This document shows, one piece after another, positions 46,601-58,600 of a stretch of 64,000 bases of DNA. The notes below the pieces were generated by a model, which worked only from the letters and a program-made list of their open reading frames with translations, had not been told where the DNA came from and made no database searches. Where the stretch lies: assembly GCA_907165065.1 (NCBI GenBank), contig OU015529.1:7489054-7553053 (forward strand), written 5' to 3'. The number at the start of each line of letters is the position of its first letter. Within the stretch, counting starts at the first letter, position 1. Source of the stretch: Caprimulgus europaeus (taxonomy: Eukaryota > Chordata > Aves > Caprimulgiformes > Caprimulgidae). Made by a program: the position numbers and the translations under genes.

Positions 46601-49579
46601 AATACGTTGATCCAAGTCCATATGGTCTTATTTTATTGTTCCTAGCTGCCTACTATATTGAATTTTGAGGTGGATTTTTGAAATGGATATGGCTTCTAAA
46701 TTTATTCTGCTCAGGACTTCAACTTCACTGTTTGAAATTTTATCTTTATTTGAATTTTTTTATGAGGAAAATACATGTCATGTGCCACAATTTTATTTGC
46801 TTTGCCAGGCAGCCCCCTTTCTAGGACAGGAGGTACAGCAAAGAGTGCCCCTGTGGGGTTCTGAGTTAGAGGTTTCCCCTAGTTTATTAACTGAGTAGAA
46901 CCTGACTTTAACAAAGTGATGCCAGATCTCGTCCACTTAATGCATGCCTTGATTTGTACAGGTTTTATTAAATTCCTCGTCTCTCCACTCCCTGTGGGTT
47001 TTTTTTTTTTGCATGGTGGCATAGTATGCCGGCAACAGTTTCTCATATCCTCTCTCGCCACAAAAATCAAATCAAGGGGATACTCATGGAAGACCTGTTG
47101 AGACCAGTTTAGCTGACGTTACTTCATGATTTAAACTTTAAAAGCTAAAGGAAGATTAATGCTGCACATTGGTCTTTTACTTATAATCTTTGTTGTCTTA
47201 CGTCTCTTTCTACCTAGAACGAGGAGTGTAACAGAAGCGGCTGATTTCTGTCTCCATGGGGGAGAGACAGGCATGTAATTGAGAGTGTTACACACAGGAT
47301 CCAGTTTCTGGTACAGTTCTTGCCATTATAATTTGATCTGCCAAGATAGAGCTCATAGCCTGATTGACATCTCTGAAGGCTTGTGTAATATGAATAATAA
47401 TTATAAAAAGACAGACAATGAATACTACTCCAGCACGTTTGCTGAAAAGGAATTATTTCAATATATTTGTAGGAAAACCTTGGAAAAGTAAACACCAAAG
47501 GCATGTGAACATAGTAAAAAAAAAATTCCTTTAAGGATTCGGATGAATATTTGTAGGAAGCACGTTACAGTTTCTTTCAGCTTTGCAAACAGGATTACAT
47601 GAGTAATCTTCAAGTAATATAAGGATAAATCATTTTTGGAAAAAGCCCCCAATGGTTTAGGTATCAGCAGGCTTTCACTTGCTAGCAGGCATGCAAGTGT
47701 TTCTGGCCCACCTCTCTTGCAGTGTACAAAACACAAGGAAAATCCCACTCTTTCTTGAGGCCCAAATTTGCTATAATCCTGATGAATATGCATTTTACAT
47801 GTCATTCCAGAATCCGCTCAGATGCAAGTTTAGATTCCTACATTCGTAAGTTGGAACATTGACATGAAACTGTTGTCCCCTGTACACATGAATATGTGTA
47901 ATTTTGTCACTATTTGAATCTCCCCTTTCCAAGACATCTCCAGGACTGACCTGCTCCTCACACCTCAGCTCCTCACTTTTGGCTGCACAGTTGCAGACAT
48001 CCAAGGGATCAATGGATGTTGTAGCTGCTGAGTCCTTCAGATTCTCTTGTATTCCTGTGAAGCTTGGGGGTTGCAGCATCTCTCACGAGAGCTTGGTACA
48101 GTTCCTCCCATGATTTTTCCTGTGATTCCTGCTAAATGTAGTGGGAGTAAAGCTCTTCCAAATAATTTTGAGGATTTGGGGATATATTAATATAAATGGA
48201 TGTCAAAATAATTTGCATTTCTGTGAGTGCTGATGAGGTTGTAATTACTGGGACTGCTATGGCCACTTGGCTGTAATTCCTACATATTAACTATTGCTCT
48301 ACACAATTAATATATAAATTAAAAACATAGCTCAGATTCAGGTAGGTAAAGTTTCACAGAACTATCAAAATGAACACAACAATGATAAATAAATAATAAA
48401 TTCCTTCCAGTCGTGGACAACTGAAAGACATGAGGTCTTGAAACTGCAAGAATCAAGGCAATGTCAAGATGTAACTAAATATTTCCATATATCTGTTTCT
48501 CAGTTCTGAGTATTACAAATATATTTTGATCAACAATGTAATTTTGAAAATTATTTTTAATTTTTTTAACCCATTATTTCAGAAACTGTCAGATTAATTG
48601 AATATACATTATTTGAAAATTAAGATTCAATGCTCAGTGCTCCATTTTTATGTGTGTACATCCAAGATTTTGGTTCAATAATACATTCAGTCTTTGACTT
48701 TACTCAGGTTTGTAAAATAGCATTTAAAAAAAAAAAAGGGAGGTAAAAGTTAGTCCAGTTCTGGAATAGCTTTTAGCATAAGCACCTGCTCTCTACACAA
48801 AAAAAAAAGAAAAAAAAATCTCAGTTTTAATTAGTGATTTGGCATGGTCTGCTCTCTTAACTAGCAGTGTCTTTTGTTTCTTCATCTGACAGCCTCCTCA
48901 CCCTCAGGGTATGATGTAAAATGACTCATTTTCATATAAGGTAGAGGAGTTTAGTGAATATATGACCTACAGATTTTCCTAATTTTTTTATAATATAATG
49001 CACTTTGATGCATTTCAAAGATAATCTGTATGATGCTTTGCATATTCCTACTTAATTACAGTATATCTCAAGATGATTTACTGCAGTCAGATAATTCTGA
49101 AGTAGTCATGCTATGGAGGGCATGTATACCACAGGCAGCTGAACAATTAGCCATAAAGTTCATGGGGGAAATTATGTGTGTGTGTGGAAGTGGAGAGGTT
49201 TGGCACAGGAAGAGTTACAAATCAAAAGGTATATATTATGGCCGCATCTAATGAGGTCTTTCTGACAGTTTCAGTGTATTTTGGCTTAAACTAAATATTA
49301 TTTAAGCATGGTCCCACTTCCAGCCTCTCCAAGTAATGGGTGATGAGCAAAGTAATATTGAAAAAATATTTCTGAAGAAATTTTTTAACTTACTTATTTC
49401 CTTTTCCAGTTTTATATTATAATATTTCAGTAAAACTCAGATCTATTTTAGGGCCAGAAAAGTCTGGAATAGCATTTTGGCTCTTTATTTGACCATATGT
49501 GTTAATGTTCCAGAGACTCCCTCTACATAAAATCAGGCTGGAATGAAGTGATCAGTGCTTGAGAGCATTTCAAAGCCGT
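43656..49579. other. Unique noncoding sequence with GC-rich pocket, no gene seen
   Basis: No recognisable gene. A CT-rich tract lies at 44812-44862, a GC-rich pocket at 45600-45960 and a T12 run at 46999-47010. The GC-rich pocket has open frames of about 100 codons in several phases on both strands, which points to composition and not selection. The rest is AT-rich single-copy DNA. Confidence 0.45.
44812..44862 (+). repeat. Polypyrimidine (CT-rich) tract
   Basis: About 50 bases that are nearly all C and T, with CCCTTCTTCTCCCACCCCTC as its core. It could adopt unusual DNA structure or act as a pyrimidine tract, but no exon follows. Confidence 0.75.
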
Positions 49580-49584
49580 AGTAA

Positions 49585-49660
49585 CAGATCCAGACTTCTA
49601 AGGCCAGATGAGGACCGCATGATCATCCAGGCTGACCTCTTCTATAACACAAGCTGTAGA
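49585..49660 (+). repeat. Older amniote-type dispersed repeat fragment
   Basis: CTAAGGCCAGATGAGGACC, then ATGATCATCCAGGCTGACCT and CTTCTATAACACAAGCTGTAG, match in order a repeat I remember as common in turtles and crocodilians (AAGGCCAGAAGGGACC, ATGATCATCTAGTCTGACCT, TGCATAACACAGGCCA). I cannot give its family name with confidence. It abuts the CR1 3' end that follows. Confidence 0.5.
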
Positions 49661-49679
49661 CAACTGGAAGTGAGTATGC

Positions 49680-49870
49680 ATCTCTTCAGCCTTTCAAGAA
49701 GCGTTTCCCTTTTGCCCAGGGAAAGGGTTGAGTCACCATCCCTGGAGGTATTTAAAAGACAAGTAGAGGTGACGCTTAGAGACATGTTTTAGTGGGCATG
49801 GTGGTGTTGGATTGACGATTGGACTTGACGATCTTAGAGGTCTTTCCCAACCTTAACAATTCTATGATTG
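49680..49870 (+). mobile_element. CR1 LINE 3' end, short, plus strand
   Basis: The frame contains LPRERVESPSLEVFKRQVE, the C-terminal landmark of CR1 ORF2, followed by a stop and the 3'UTR text TGGGCATGGTGGTGTTGGAT and GGACTTGACGATCTTAGAGG. The copy ends with AATTCTATGATTG, the CR1 tail. Only about 190 bp survive. The exact left edge is unclear because it runs into an older repeat. Confidence 0.9.
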
Positions 49871-52800
49871 TTTAAGAAATGCTGCAGCAGAGTGGGAAGT
49901 TTAGCCCAAAGCAGGTGGATGATTCCCATGTGCACAATGGGCTATCTCTGAGCCATCAAACAATCCCAGGGTCTCCGTGCCAAGCCGTGCAGGGGTTTCC
50001 ATTTGCAAACATTTGAAGAAAACACCTAGATATTAAGTAATTTTGAGGGCAGAAAAGCATTTCTGGAATTTAGGATTCCCTGGCCTTAGATAATAATCAA
50101 ATTTACTTCTTCTCATTTCTTTTTATTTTAGCTAGTGGAGTTGTGAGGACTGGATTACCATGACCTATTTATTTTTGGAATATTTTATTCTCTCTAGGAA
50201 TTCACTTATTTCGACCTCTCCAGTCAAGCATTAGCCTGGCAAAAGAGTAATCTGTAAAACTTGCTGCACATCTGCAAATATCAAATGTCCATGAACAGGC
50301 AAAAGGACTCACTCCACTTACTTTTTTTGTCAGATGGTTTCATTTAGAACCCAAAGGGTCAGGAGTCACAGCATGACCTCATCAAATTAGACTCAACTGA
50401 GAGAGGTGTTTAGCACAACAAAAAGGAAGTAATCTGAAGGACATTAAATGCAAATGAGACTGCCATGTGCAAACTTCAAAAACACCTGATCCAAATGAAC
50501 AGTGTTGACGGGGGTCGAAGGGGTGAGAAAGAAGGTTTCATATTTTGGTTGGTTTTTTTCAAGGACTATCAGCAATATTACATCCTGTAGAGCTGGCTGA
50601 AAATCTCATAGGTATGTGAATATTTAAACTTAAAAATACCCACTTTTATTTTTGCCAGGTGAGAATATGTCAGTATTTACTGTCAGGAGTTTGGTTGGCT
50701 TGTAGATCAAGCCTGGTAGCAATTCTTTCTGTTTTAGTGGTTTTGTTACTAAGCAAGTATTTCTGGAGTGGGTTCATTATCGCATGAGTCTCATTTTTGT
50801 GAAGTAATAAAAAATAATTTTGAATGCCTAATTGAAGAATTACAAGGAAGATTCAATTGCTGATGGTTCTTTTATACAGAGAAGAAAAAGCTCATTAGAA
50901 GGTTTGCACATTTTTCCTTCAGGACATTAATCCATGCCCCCACTGGCTGAGATGTCTTTCAGCCATGAAGGCAATGGGGCAATGAAGGTCTTGTTATAAT
51001 GGAACCAGGCTATTTCCAGATAATGTGAGTCAGATTGACTTGAGGGATAGATCTGCTTTCCAGATGTTGGCTATAGTCAAGTGGAGCAGGGAGACAGACA
51101 TGGCAGCTAAGTATGAGGAGAACCTTGGAATAAATAAGAAGCCAAAAGTGCTGTGCTTGCAATGAGTAGTGTTGGGATTTTCAACACTGTGTGAGTCAGG
51201 GAAAAAGCTGATAAACAAATATTTGTTGCTGACAGACACAGAGATGTCTAAGTGTATTGAGAAATGAGCCAAAAAAAGATCAAAATGGAATCAAAATGGG
51301 CCTGAAAGCAGTACTTTTTTAGAGCTCGGAATCTGAATGCATCCTTAAGACTGCAAAAGACTGGAAAGTGGTGGAAATGGCTGGTGAATGGGAAAGAAAA
51401 CTAACTGTGTTTGCTCATAGAAATCTAGGAGAAAATAATACAAGGAAGGGAAGAAATAAAGTGTGATTTAAGGAAATTCATGCATGATAGGAGCTAATAA
51501 TAGTCCTGAATATCTAATCCAAAGCCTACAGAAGTCAGTGAGAGCTCTGTGCAAGTATTAAGGCAGAGGGACTGTTTTTATTTCTTTATTTATGTCTTTA
51601 CTTCTTGTTTGAATCCTAGTTTTTCTGCATCCTGACAGCCATGGGATCAAAATTAGCTGCCTAACCAAACAGCCAAGCTCTAGGTTCATCAGTGCTACAC
51701 ATATCACAAGACACTAGGAGTTTGTAAGGACAGCCTTTGAGATAGAGAAACATGGGATGATGGGTGACATCTCTGTGAGCTGTTGCCAGGCAGGCTGAAA
51801 GATGACTCTCCATGTAGAAAGGAGAAGATTATTTTAATCAGTGATAAGCAGATGGACAGATTATACAGGTCCATGCTTTCAGGAGTCTCTTCCCATCCTC
51901 AGTGCTCCTCTTTGTAGCTGAGGTGGTCACAAACACAGTCTTCTGCTCCTTTGAGGAATGTGCAGAGCAAGCCCTGCTAGAAGGGTGGGAGAGAAGAACT
52001 GTGTGTGTTCCTCCCATGGCCTGTGGAAGGTGCTGCTTTTATTTCCTTCAGCATGGAGCAGTTTTTCAAGACTGAGCCTTCAGAGAGGGTACAGCTCATG
52101 GGAACAAGACCAGCCCCATGATCAGGTGTCATTTTCTTAACCCGGCCAGTGGGTCTTATCTCAGGATCAGGCCAGCTGGCAGCAAGCTGAAGGCGATTGC
52201 TGGCGGTACGAGCAGTCAGGGGAGGTAGCAGGAGATCTGTACAGTCAAGCCTATACACTCAGGGTGTGGGGGCTCACATCTGGCTGCAAGATGCTTTCAA
52301 CAGTTTGTTGGACAAAGGCGCTTGGTCAAAAGAGGTCAGGGCAGGTTCAGTTGTACTGCCAAGGGTGAAAACTGTAGTGAAAGTCAATAAAGGGCTCTCA
52401 TGGCTTCTAGTTTACCCAAATAAGGAGAGAGAAGAATTGTTAACATAGGGTTTTCCCTTACCTTTTCAAGGTCATAGGAAGGTTAGCTCAGCTTCAAATT
52501 GCTGCATAAGCTTGAAAGGAAGAATGACAAAATGTGGATTAGGAAAATACATGGTCTTATTTTTAAAAGGTTGTTCTACTGAAATGGTGGAGGATGGTGG
52601 TCACCAGAGGGTGAAGTGCAGGCAGGGTGGGAGGAGTGCTCAAAATTTTGTAGCTTGAGCATTTTTCTACTTGTTTTGAAAAAGAGCTTAATGGGAAGAA
52701 AGATTTTGAAGTTACAACTGGGTGAACTTCAGTTACAAGAAAGATGCATGTTTTTAATGGTGTTGGTGATTATCCACAGGCAAAAACAACCAGGAAAATT

Positions 52801-53646
52801 GGGGATCTCTAGCTTGGTTGTTTTCTGGAAGCTATGATTTAATTACAGAAGAAATCTTTGGGCATAACATATGGCAGGTTAGTGAAATCCCATCATTGGG
52901 TTATTGAAGATAATCTGGTAGAGCTCCCTGACACAGGAAGCTATTTTTTTAAGCTTCCCTTTATATATAAAGCTTCCCTTTAGTTCTGCCTTTAGAGATA
53001 GAGAGTGTAACTGACTGAAGTAGGCAGCAAATGAGTTATTTTTACTGCTGAAGAAATTGATTTTACTGTTTACAAGTAGTGTTTTAAATGAAAAAAAAAA
53101 AAACCAGACAAATCCAACAAAACCTACGAACAAATCCCTGTGTGTAAATTTCTGTTTCTGCAACATGATTTTTCAATACTTCCAAGGATAACCTGAAGGG
53201 CTGGATGCCCAATTGCATGATAAATTAATGGTAGCTGGATGTCCAAAACCAACAAATCATCTTGAGGCAGTTCAGTCATCAAGAAACTAATGTCAATTTA
53301 CAGTAAAAAATATCTTTCTTTATACAGAAATAGCAGTTGGTGTGTGTGTGGGGGAGGGAGGTATCAGAAAACGATTGTGCAGTCAGTTTATAAATCAAGG
53401 ACTGTGAATACCTCAAATGTTCTTCAAATATTGCAGCATGGAAAAATATCAGGGAAACTCTGTCATTTTTGCCTCTTCCACCTCTGGTTACACCAGTTGT
53501 TGATACTGCATTCCTACTGATTGTATTATCTTTAATAATAATAATACAAACAGAGAATTCAAAGAAACTCATGAACGAATACTTTATGGTATTTACAAGG
53601 TGCATTTTTTATGAGTTTATTTTTCTCCTCTTTAAGCAATGCTTTA

Positions 53647-53694
53647 TCTATATCTAGTAAAGTTCTAGATGAGAAACAGTTTACTAGATATAGA
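53647..53694. repeat. Hairpin, 15-bp perfect arms, 18-bp loop
   Basis: The arms TCTATATCTAGTAAA (53647-53661) and TTTACTAGATATAGA (53680-53694) are exact reverse complements. The loop contains a second TCTAGAT-type word. The AT-rich arms make chance more likely than for the hairpin at 31178. Confidence 0.92.
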
Positions 53695-53878
53695 ATATTA
53701 AATATAAATATTGGGTGACCGTAATAGAAAAGTCAGAAAATGGTTTTTAAAGAAACCAAAGAAGCTTTCATATAAACAGCTAGAATAAATATATGAAAAT
53801 TTGGATTCTCTTAATAAAATGTACTTCAGATGTGTGTAGTTAGGAAAATGTCTATATTCACATGCATGTATGTGTGAG

Positions 53879-53945
53879 AATATATATATATTTGTGTGCT
53901 CACATAGTTCAGCTATACATATATACACATATTTTATATATTTAT
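53879..53945. repeat. Alternating TA/CA low-complexity tract
   Basis: ATATATATATAT followed by interspersed TATACATATATACACATA words and TATATATTTATA. A decayed microsatellite region. Confidence 0.75.
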
Positions 53946-54983
53946 AACATCTGTTTATTATATTGATATATGGTTTTCAACACTGTTGTGCTGTTTCAAA
54001 CTGTTCAAAACCAAAACTGCTTAATACAAAATTCTAATACTCCAGCTGGAGGTAAATGTCACCCTTCTAAAATAATGAGCTATAAATATAGTTTTTGTTT
54101 TTACTGTTTACTCCATATAAATGATATTTTTATCTAATGCGCTATCCTGAGGACATGGAAGCTTTCCATACATATATACAAGATTCAACCATTATTTAGT
54201 GGAAATAATACCAAATTACACCAGGGTTAGAAAGACACTAAGCAGCCTGAAGCACGATACAATGGTTGAACTTAAAATTCAGTTCATTTGCAGAGATGTT
54301 ACTGGTTCCAGCTGTGTTCTCTGTAGAGTGGATAGGGAGAAAGTGTATTTCCAGCTGGAAATAGAATGAGTTACATGGAGCTCTATCTTCAGACTCTGAA
54401 TACACACCAGAAACTAAACAAAGAATTGCCTAAGATATACATCGACTCAGAATAAAACCAGCAATAGTAGCTGAATCATGTCACAATAACCTGAGATACT
54501 TTACCTCCTACATTCTTCCAGGGAACTTTTTCAGGTGACACTTTGTTTAATAATGCAGAATACTCCTACACATAACCTTTAGAATCTCCCTTAAAGTTGA
54601 GTGATGTATTTTCATCATTGAAATTTATAGTAATATCAGCATCAGTAATTTATGTGTTTTAATTTAAAGCATCTGGTTTTAATTTATATAGTTCAAGGTT
54701 TTTTCAGCAGTTGCCCATGAGTAAGCATTTGATCTTGATACTACATTTCGAGTCTCTATTTGATGACCACCTTTCCAATGTGTGGGTTTTCATTAATAGT
54801 TAAATCATTTTGTCTCAAACCAAAAATCAGTTGTTCACAAGTGAAGTGAAATTGTTTTTAAATAACTAAAAAAACTCTTGGCATTTCAATCAGCTTGGTC
54901 TGAAAACAGTCCCATTCATTTCACATTTTATTTCAGTCATTCTCACCTTCAGGGTTGGTTGGTTTTGGTTTGGTTTTTTGTTG

Positions 54984-55008
54984 TTTTTTTTTTTTTTTTT
55001 TTTTTTTT
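54984..55008 (+). repeat. Poly-T tract (T25) followed by CCAG
   Basis: A run of 25 T preceded by GGTT/GGTTTT repeats and followed by CCAG. On the minus strand it is a poly-A tract, but no retroposed body is recognised in that direction. Confidence 0.9.
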
Positions 55009-55414
55009 CCAGACTGATTCAGTGCTGCTGTGCTGGGTAATATTAAGACATAAGAAAACACCACCATAACAGAGAAGCTCTCCTATTAGTTTTCAAATAA
55101 CAATCAGGCTCAGTGCTTCCAGTTAAAAAGCAATGCTCTTTCTTTGTGAGACACGTGGCCTTGAGCAGCATTCTTAGCTTCCCTTGTGGTTTTAGGATGA
55201 CTCATGAATTTTGATGGTTTTCTTGAAGACCCACTTGCTAGTCCTGTAAATGCATTTGAATTTCATTTTGGTTTAAAGTGAAGGGAAGAGTTTTCCAGCT
55301 ACTTGATTGCAAAGAAGCGGTCAAGAATGCAAAGCTCAAAGGCTCAAACACATGAAGACATTAATTAAGGAACTCAACATTTCTTTGTCTGAAAACTCCA
55401 TAAATGAGGTGGGG

Positions 55415-55688
55415 GCAGTCAATGACAGAACAAGGGGAAATGACTTTAAACTGGAAGAGGGGAGGTTTAGATGAGATATTAGGAAGAAATTATTCACTGT
55501 GAGGGTGGTCAGATACTGAAACAGGTTGCCCAGAGAAGCCGTGGCTGCTCCTACCTGGAAGCGTCCAAGGCCAGCTGGGATGAGGCTTCGAGCAACCTGG
55601 TCTAGTGGAAGGTGTCCCTGCTGATGGTAGGGGGGTTGGAACTGGATGAGCTTTAAGGTCCCAGCCCAAACCATTCTATGATTCTATG
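55415..55688 (+). mobile_element. CR1 LINE 3' end, plus strand
   Basis: It begins with the codons for a DRTRGN motif (GACAGAACAAGGGGAAATGA), followed by the GGTTTAGATGAGATATTAGG segment, GGTTGCCCAGAGAAGC, and the 3'UTR words AGCAACCTGGTCTAGTGGAA and GGTTGGAACTGGATGAG. It ends in two perfect CR1 octamers (ATTCTATGATTCTATG). The text is closely similar to the 3' end of the mosaic CR1 at 9691-9960, so both probably belong to the same CR1 subfamily. Truncation falls almost exactly at the DRTRGN codons, the same place where the mosaic copy resumes after its deletion. Confidence 0.95.
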
Positions 55689-58600
55689 ACTTTCTGAATA
55701 AACAGGACTGGCAGTACTGCAGATTTCTTGCAAAAGAAGTCACTAAGATGGTTTCCTAAGAGCAATTCCTTGGTTTCAAACCAAAGTAGTTCAGCTTGGA
55801 TCACTTCTAGCTGCTTTCATCTGCTGTCCTTGTCCATGAATTCTGTAGCGATAGACTCTCCCTTCACATGGATGGTGGCAGTACTAATGAGGGAGCTGGG
55901 TAGAATGTTCATTCAAACAGTGTATTTTGTGTCTGAAGCCCCCAAAATTCCTTCTCTATGAGAGAAAAGGAAATATGGTGAGAGGTCTCCCATTGCCACA
56001 AAGCTGGGGATGCTGCCTCTACATGTCTGTGCCTTCTTCTTTAGAAGAGACTGGTTTTCCAGGATTAGGTGTGGGCAGGGTACTTAATCTAACAGGCTCT
56101 TGCTCCAGTTCTTAAATAGATGAAGTCTGCCTGGTGTGTATTCCCTGCCAGCAAAGAAGGAGGCACTAAAGACCAGAATTATGAGAGAGAAGGTGACTAG
56201 ATACACTTATAATTTAGAATGCATAATCCTTTTTGCTCTTTAATTAATTCATTAATTACAAAATAGCTTCCAGGATTTCATAGTAGGAAGCTTTAGAATT
56301 ATCTAATCTTAACTCCTGTGTAAAGTACCAAAGAACTGTGCCTTAATTCACTCTCTTTTCCGTAACTGATGGTGGTTATAAATAAGAAATTTTCAGGAAT
56401 ATTACCCTCTGCAAATCACGATCCTGGAGGGTACATTTAAGCAGGAACACAACAGATTTCCAGAATTGGAAAAAATTTAAATCAAGACTAGGAGATCTCT
56501 CTCTAGCTGCTCTACTTTCATTGATATGAAGCACATTAGTCTGATCATAACCTTGGACTGAACTTTTGGTTTCCAGACTTTTTGATGTAAAACTCCGTGA
56601 TTTCTGGTTTTAAGAAGTCTTCATTTCCTGCCCAGAAGCTGACCAGGGTGGGCAGCCTTACTGACATCTTTCACTTCTTTAGCATATTTACCAATACCTA
56701 AGTGTAATAATACAGCATTTTTATCCTGTGAACACAACTCTTAGACTTCCGTAGCGCCAAAAGGGAATGTCTTGCTTCTCTGAAAGGACAAAATATGTTT
56801 CTTTAGAAAATAATCCAAAATAATTTCCTTTGTGTATAAGAGCTGTAGGAGTGTTGGAAGGTCTCAGACTGTAGTCCTATAGTGAGCCAGTTTAATCAGA
56901 GTCATGGTAGCAATTTTACTTGAAGAAATTTAAATTAATCTCTCTCTCAAAAAAAAAAAAAAGATTAACAAGTCCAAATCTTAATTAAATGCTATATTTT
57001 AAATTCTGTGAATAATATTGTTTAAGAAACATTTAATCATTGTATTTTCTTGTTTAGGATTAGCTGTTTAAAGACAAAAGACTCTAGGCTCCAATTAACT
57101 GCTGCCAAAAATTAATTTAAGTAGCCTAATTGACAACTTGCTTTAAGCTACATAAAATCTTGGCATAAAACTTATTGTCAAGGGAAAAATATTCCTAATT
57201 TATTACTTTATTATAAATGAAACTATTGACCAAAGTGCACTTGCTCTACTGCAGCTGTTATGTAAAACAACAATATGTAGATGACTACGATAATGAGTCC
57301 TTGTCCTTATGTGTAAATATGAGTTGTTCTAAAATTGCACTGGTTGTTAATGACTGTTTGGGGCCACCAGGCTGGAGAATAGCTGCAGAAGAGGCAGAAA
57401 TCTTGTTTTCAGGCAGTGCTACTGGATCCCAGCCCTTTCTCTGTGATGCCTCCTCAGTCGTGCAATACACACAATGGTGAGACCGGGCTCCTGATGGGCT
57501 TCAAAACCTGTGAGCCCGTTCTGCTCACCGTGAAAACTGAGCCCGGCTGCCTTCCACCTCTATGCAAAAGAGAAACGTAACCTGTTCCACATGTGGGAGC
57601 AGAATGTGATCGCTGTGGGGAGAAGGTAGCAAAGTTATTAAATGCAAAACCAGGGCTGAACAATCAAAATACTTGTCCGCGAGCGTGCGAGATACTCGGA
57701 TATCTGTGAACAGGGAGAGAAAATTAAAAGCTGTAAGTACATACTGTAAAGCTCTTTAGTTTCTTGTTTATGGTCGCAACGGGCCAACTTTCAAAGCCAC
57801 TTCTTGAAACGTTGCCCATGATTTTCCACCTGCAACTAGTTAGACACAGAAGTCCTGTATGTTCTGCACTGGCACAGCTAATTTGCATCCCTGAATACCT
57901 GGCTGATTTACAGAGGCGTTAGTGCCTGTATGGGGCACGGTTGCCCGGCCGGACCCCTCTGTGTGTGCCGTGCAGCCCTTTCCCCAGACCCACACTCTAC
58001 CAGTGCTCTACCATCTGCCACTGGGCTTTTCCACTTGTTGTTTCTTGCCATCCATCCATCTCGACCTGCTGCACCATGAGCCCATCTACTTCATACAATC
58101 TTAGCCATTATATTGTGCATTTTTCCCCTTAGGACTGCTAAAAAAAGATTGCATCAGGAAGGTAGGCTACTGGTGTGCAGCTTTTCCAAGGAGCCTCTTT
58201 GAAGGTTGCTTGGAAAATATAATATCTTGGCTCAATTTTCATTGTCTAGGCACATTTCATTTCAGAAAATCACAAGCTACCAACACAACCATGTCATTGC
58301 AATTTTCAAGCATTTTCTTTTTGTGAGTGTGTGTTTTATATCTTGGTGGAGTCACATCCCCCCCAGGCTATTGGAACAAAGCTCAGCTGAGAGCTGAACC
58401 TACTGAAGGAGAGGAAATTACGAAAGGAAAAGTTAATGTCTAAAGCCATTAGTTTGGGCACTTCTCCCACAGCCTCCATGAACCCTGGAGAGGTAACTTA
58501 AGTTCAGTCCAAAAGGCACGTTGTCTCAGAGAGATGTTCAAAGTCCAGTCTGGCTGAGAACCTGCAAAAGTAAAACCCTCCCAACCCAAGGGCACAGCAT

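Larger units (their letters stand above)
49871..55414. other. Unique, very AT-rich noncoding sequence, no gene seen
   Basis: No recognisable gene. It includes a short repeated AAGCTTCCCTTTA motif at 52950-52985, a hairpin at 53647-53694, an alternating TA/CA tract at 53879-53945 and a T25 run at 54984-55008. Frames are short and rich in Phe, Ile and Tyr as expected from composition. Confidence 0.5.
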
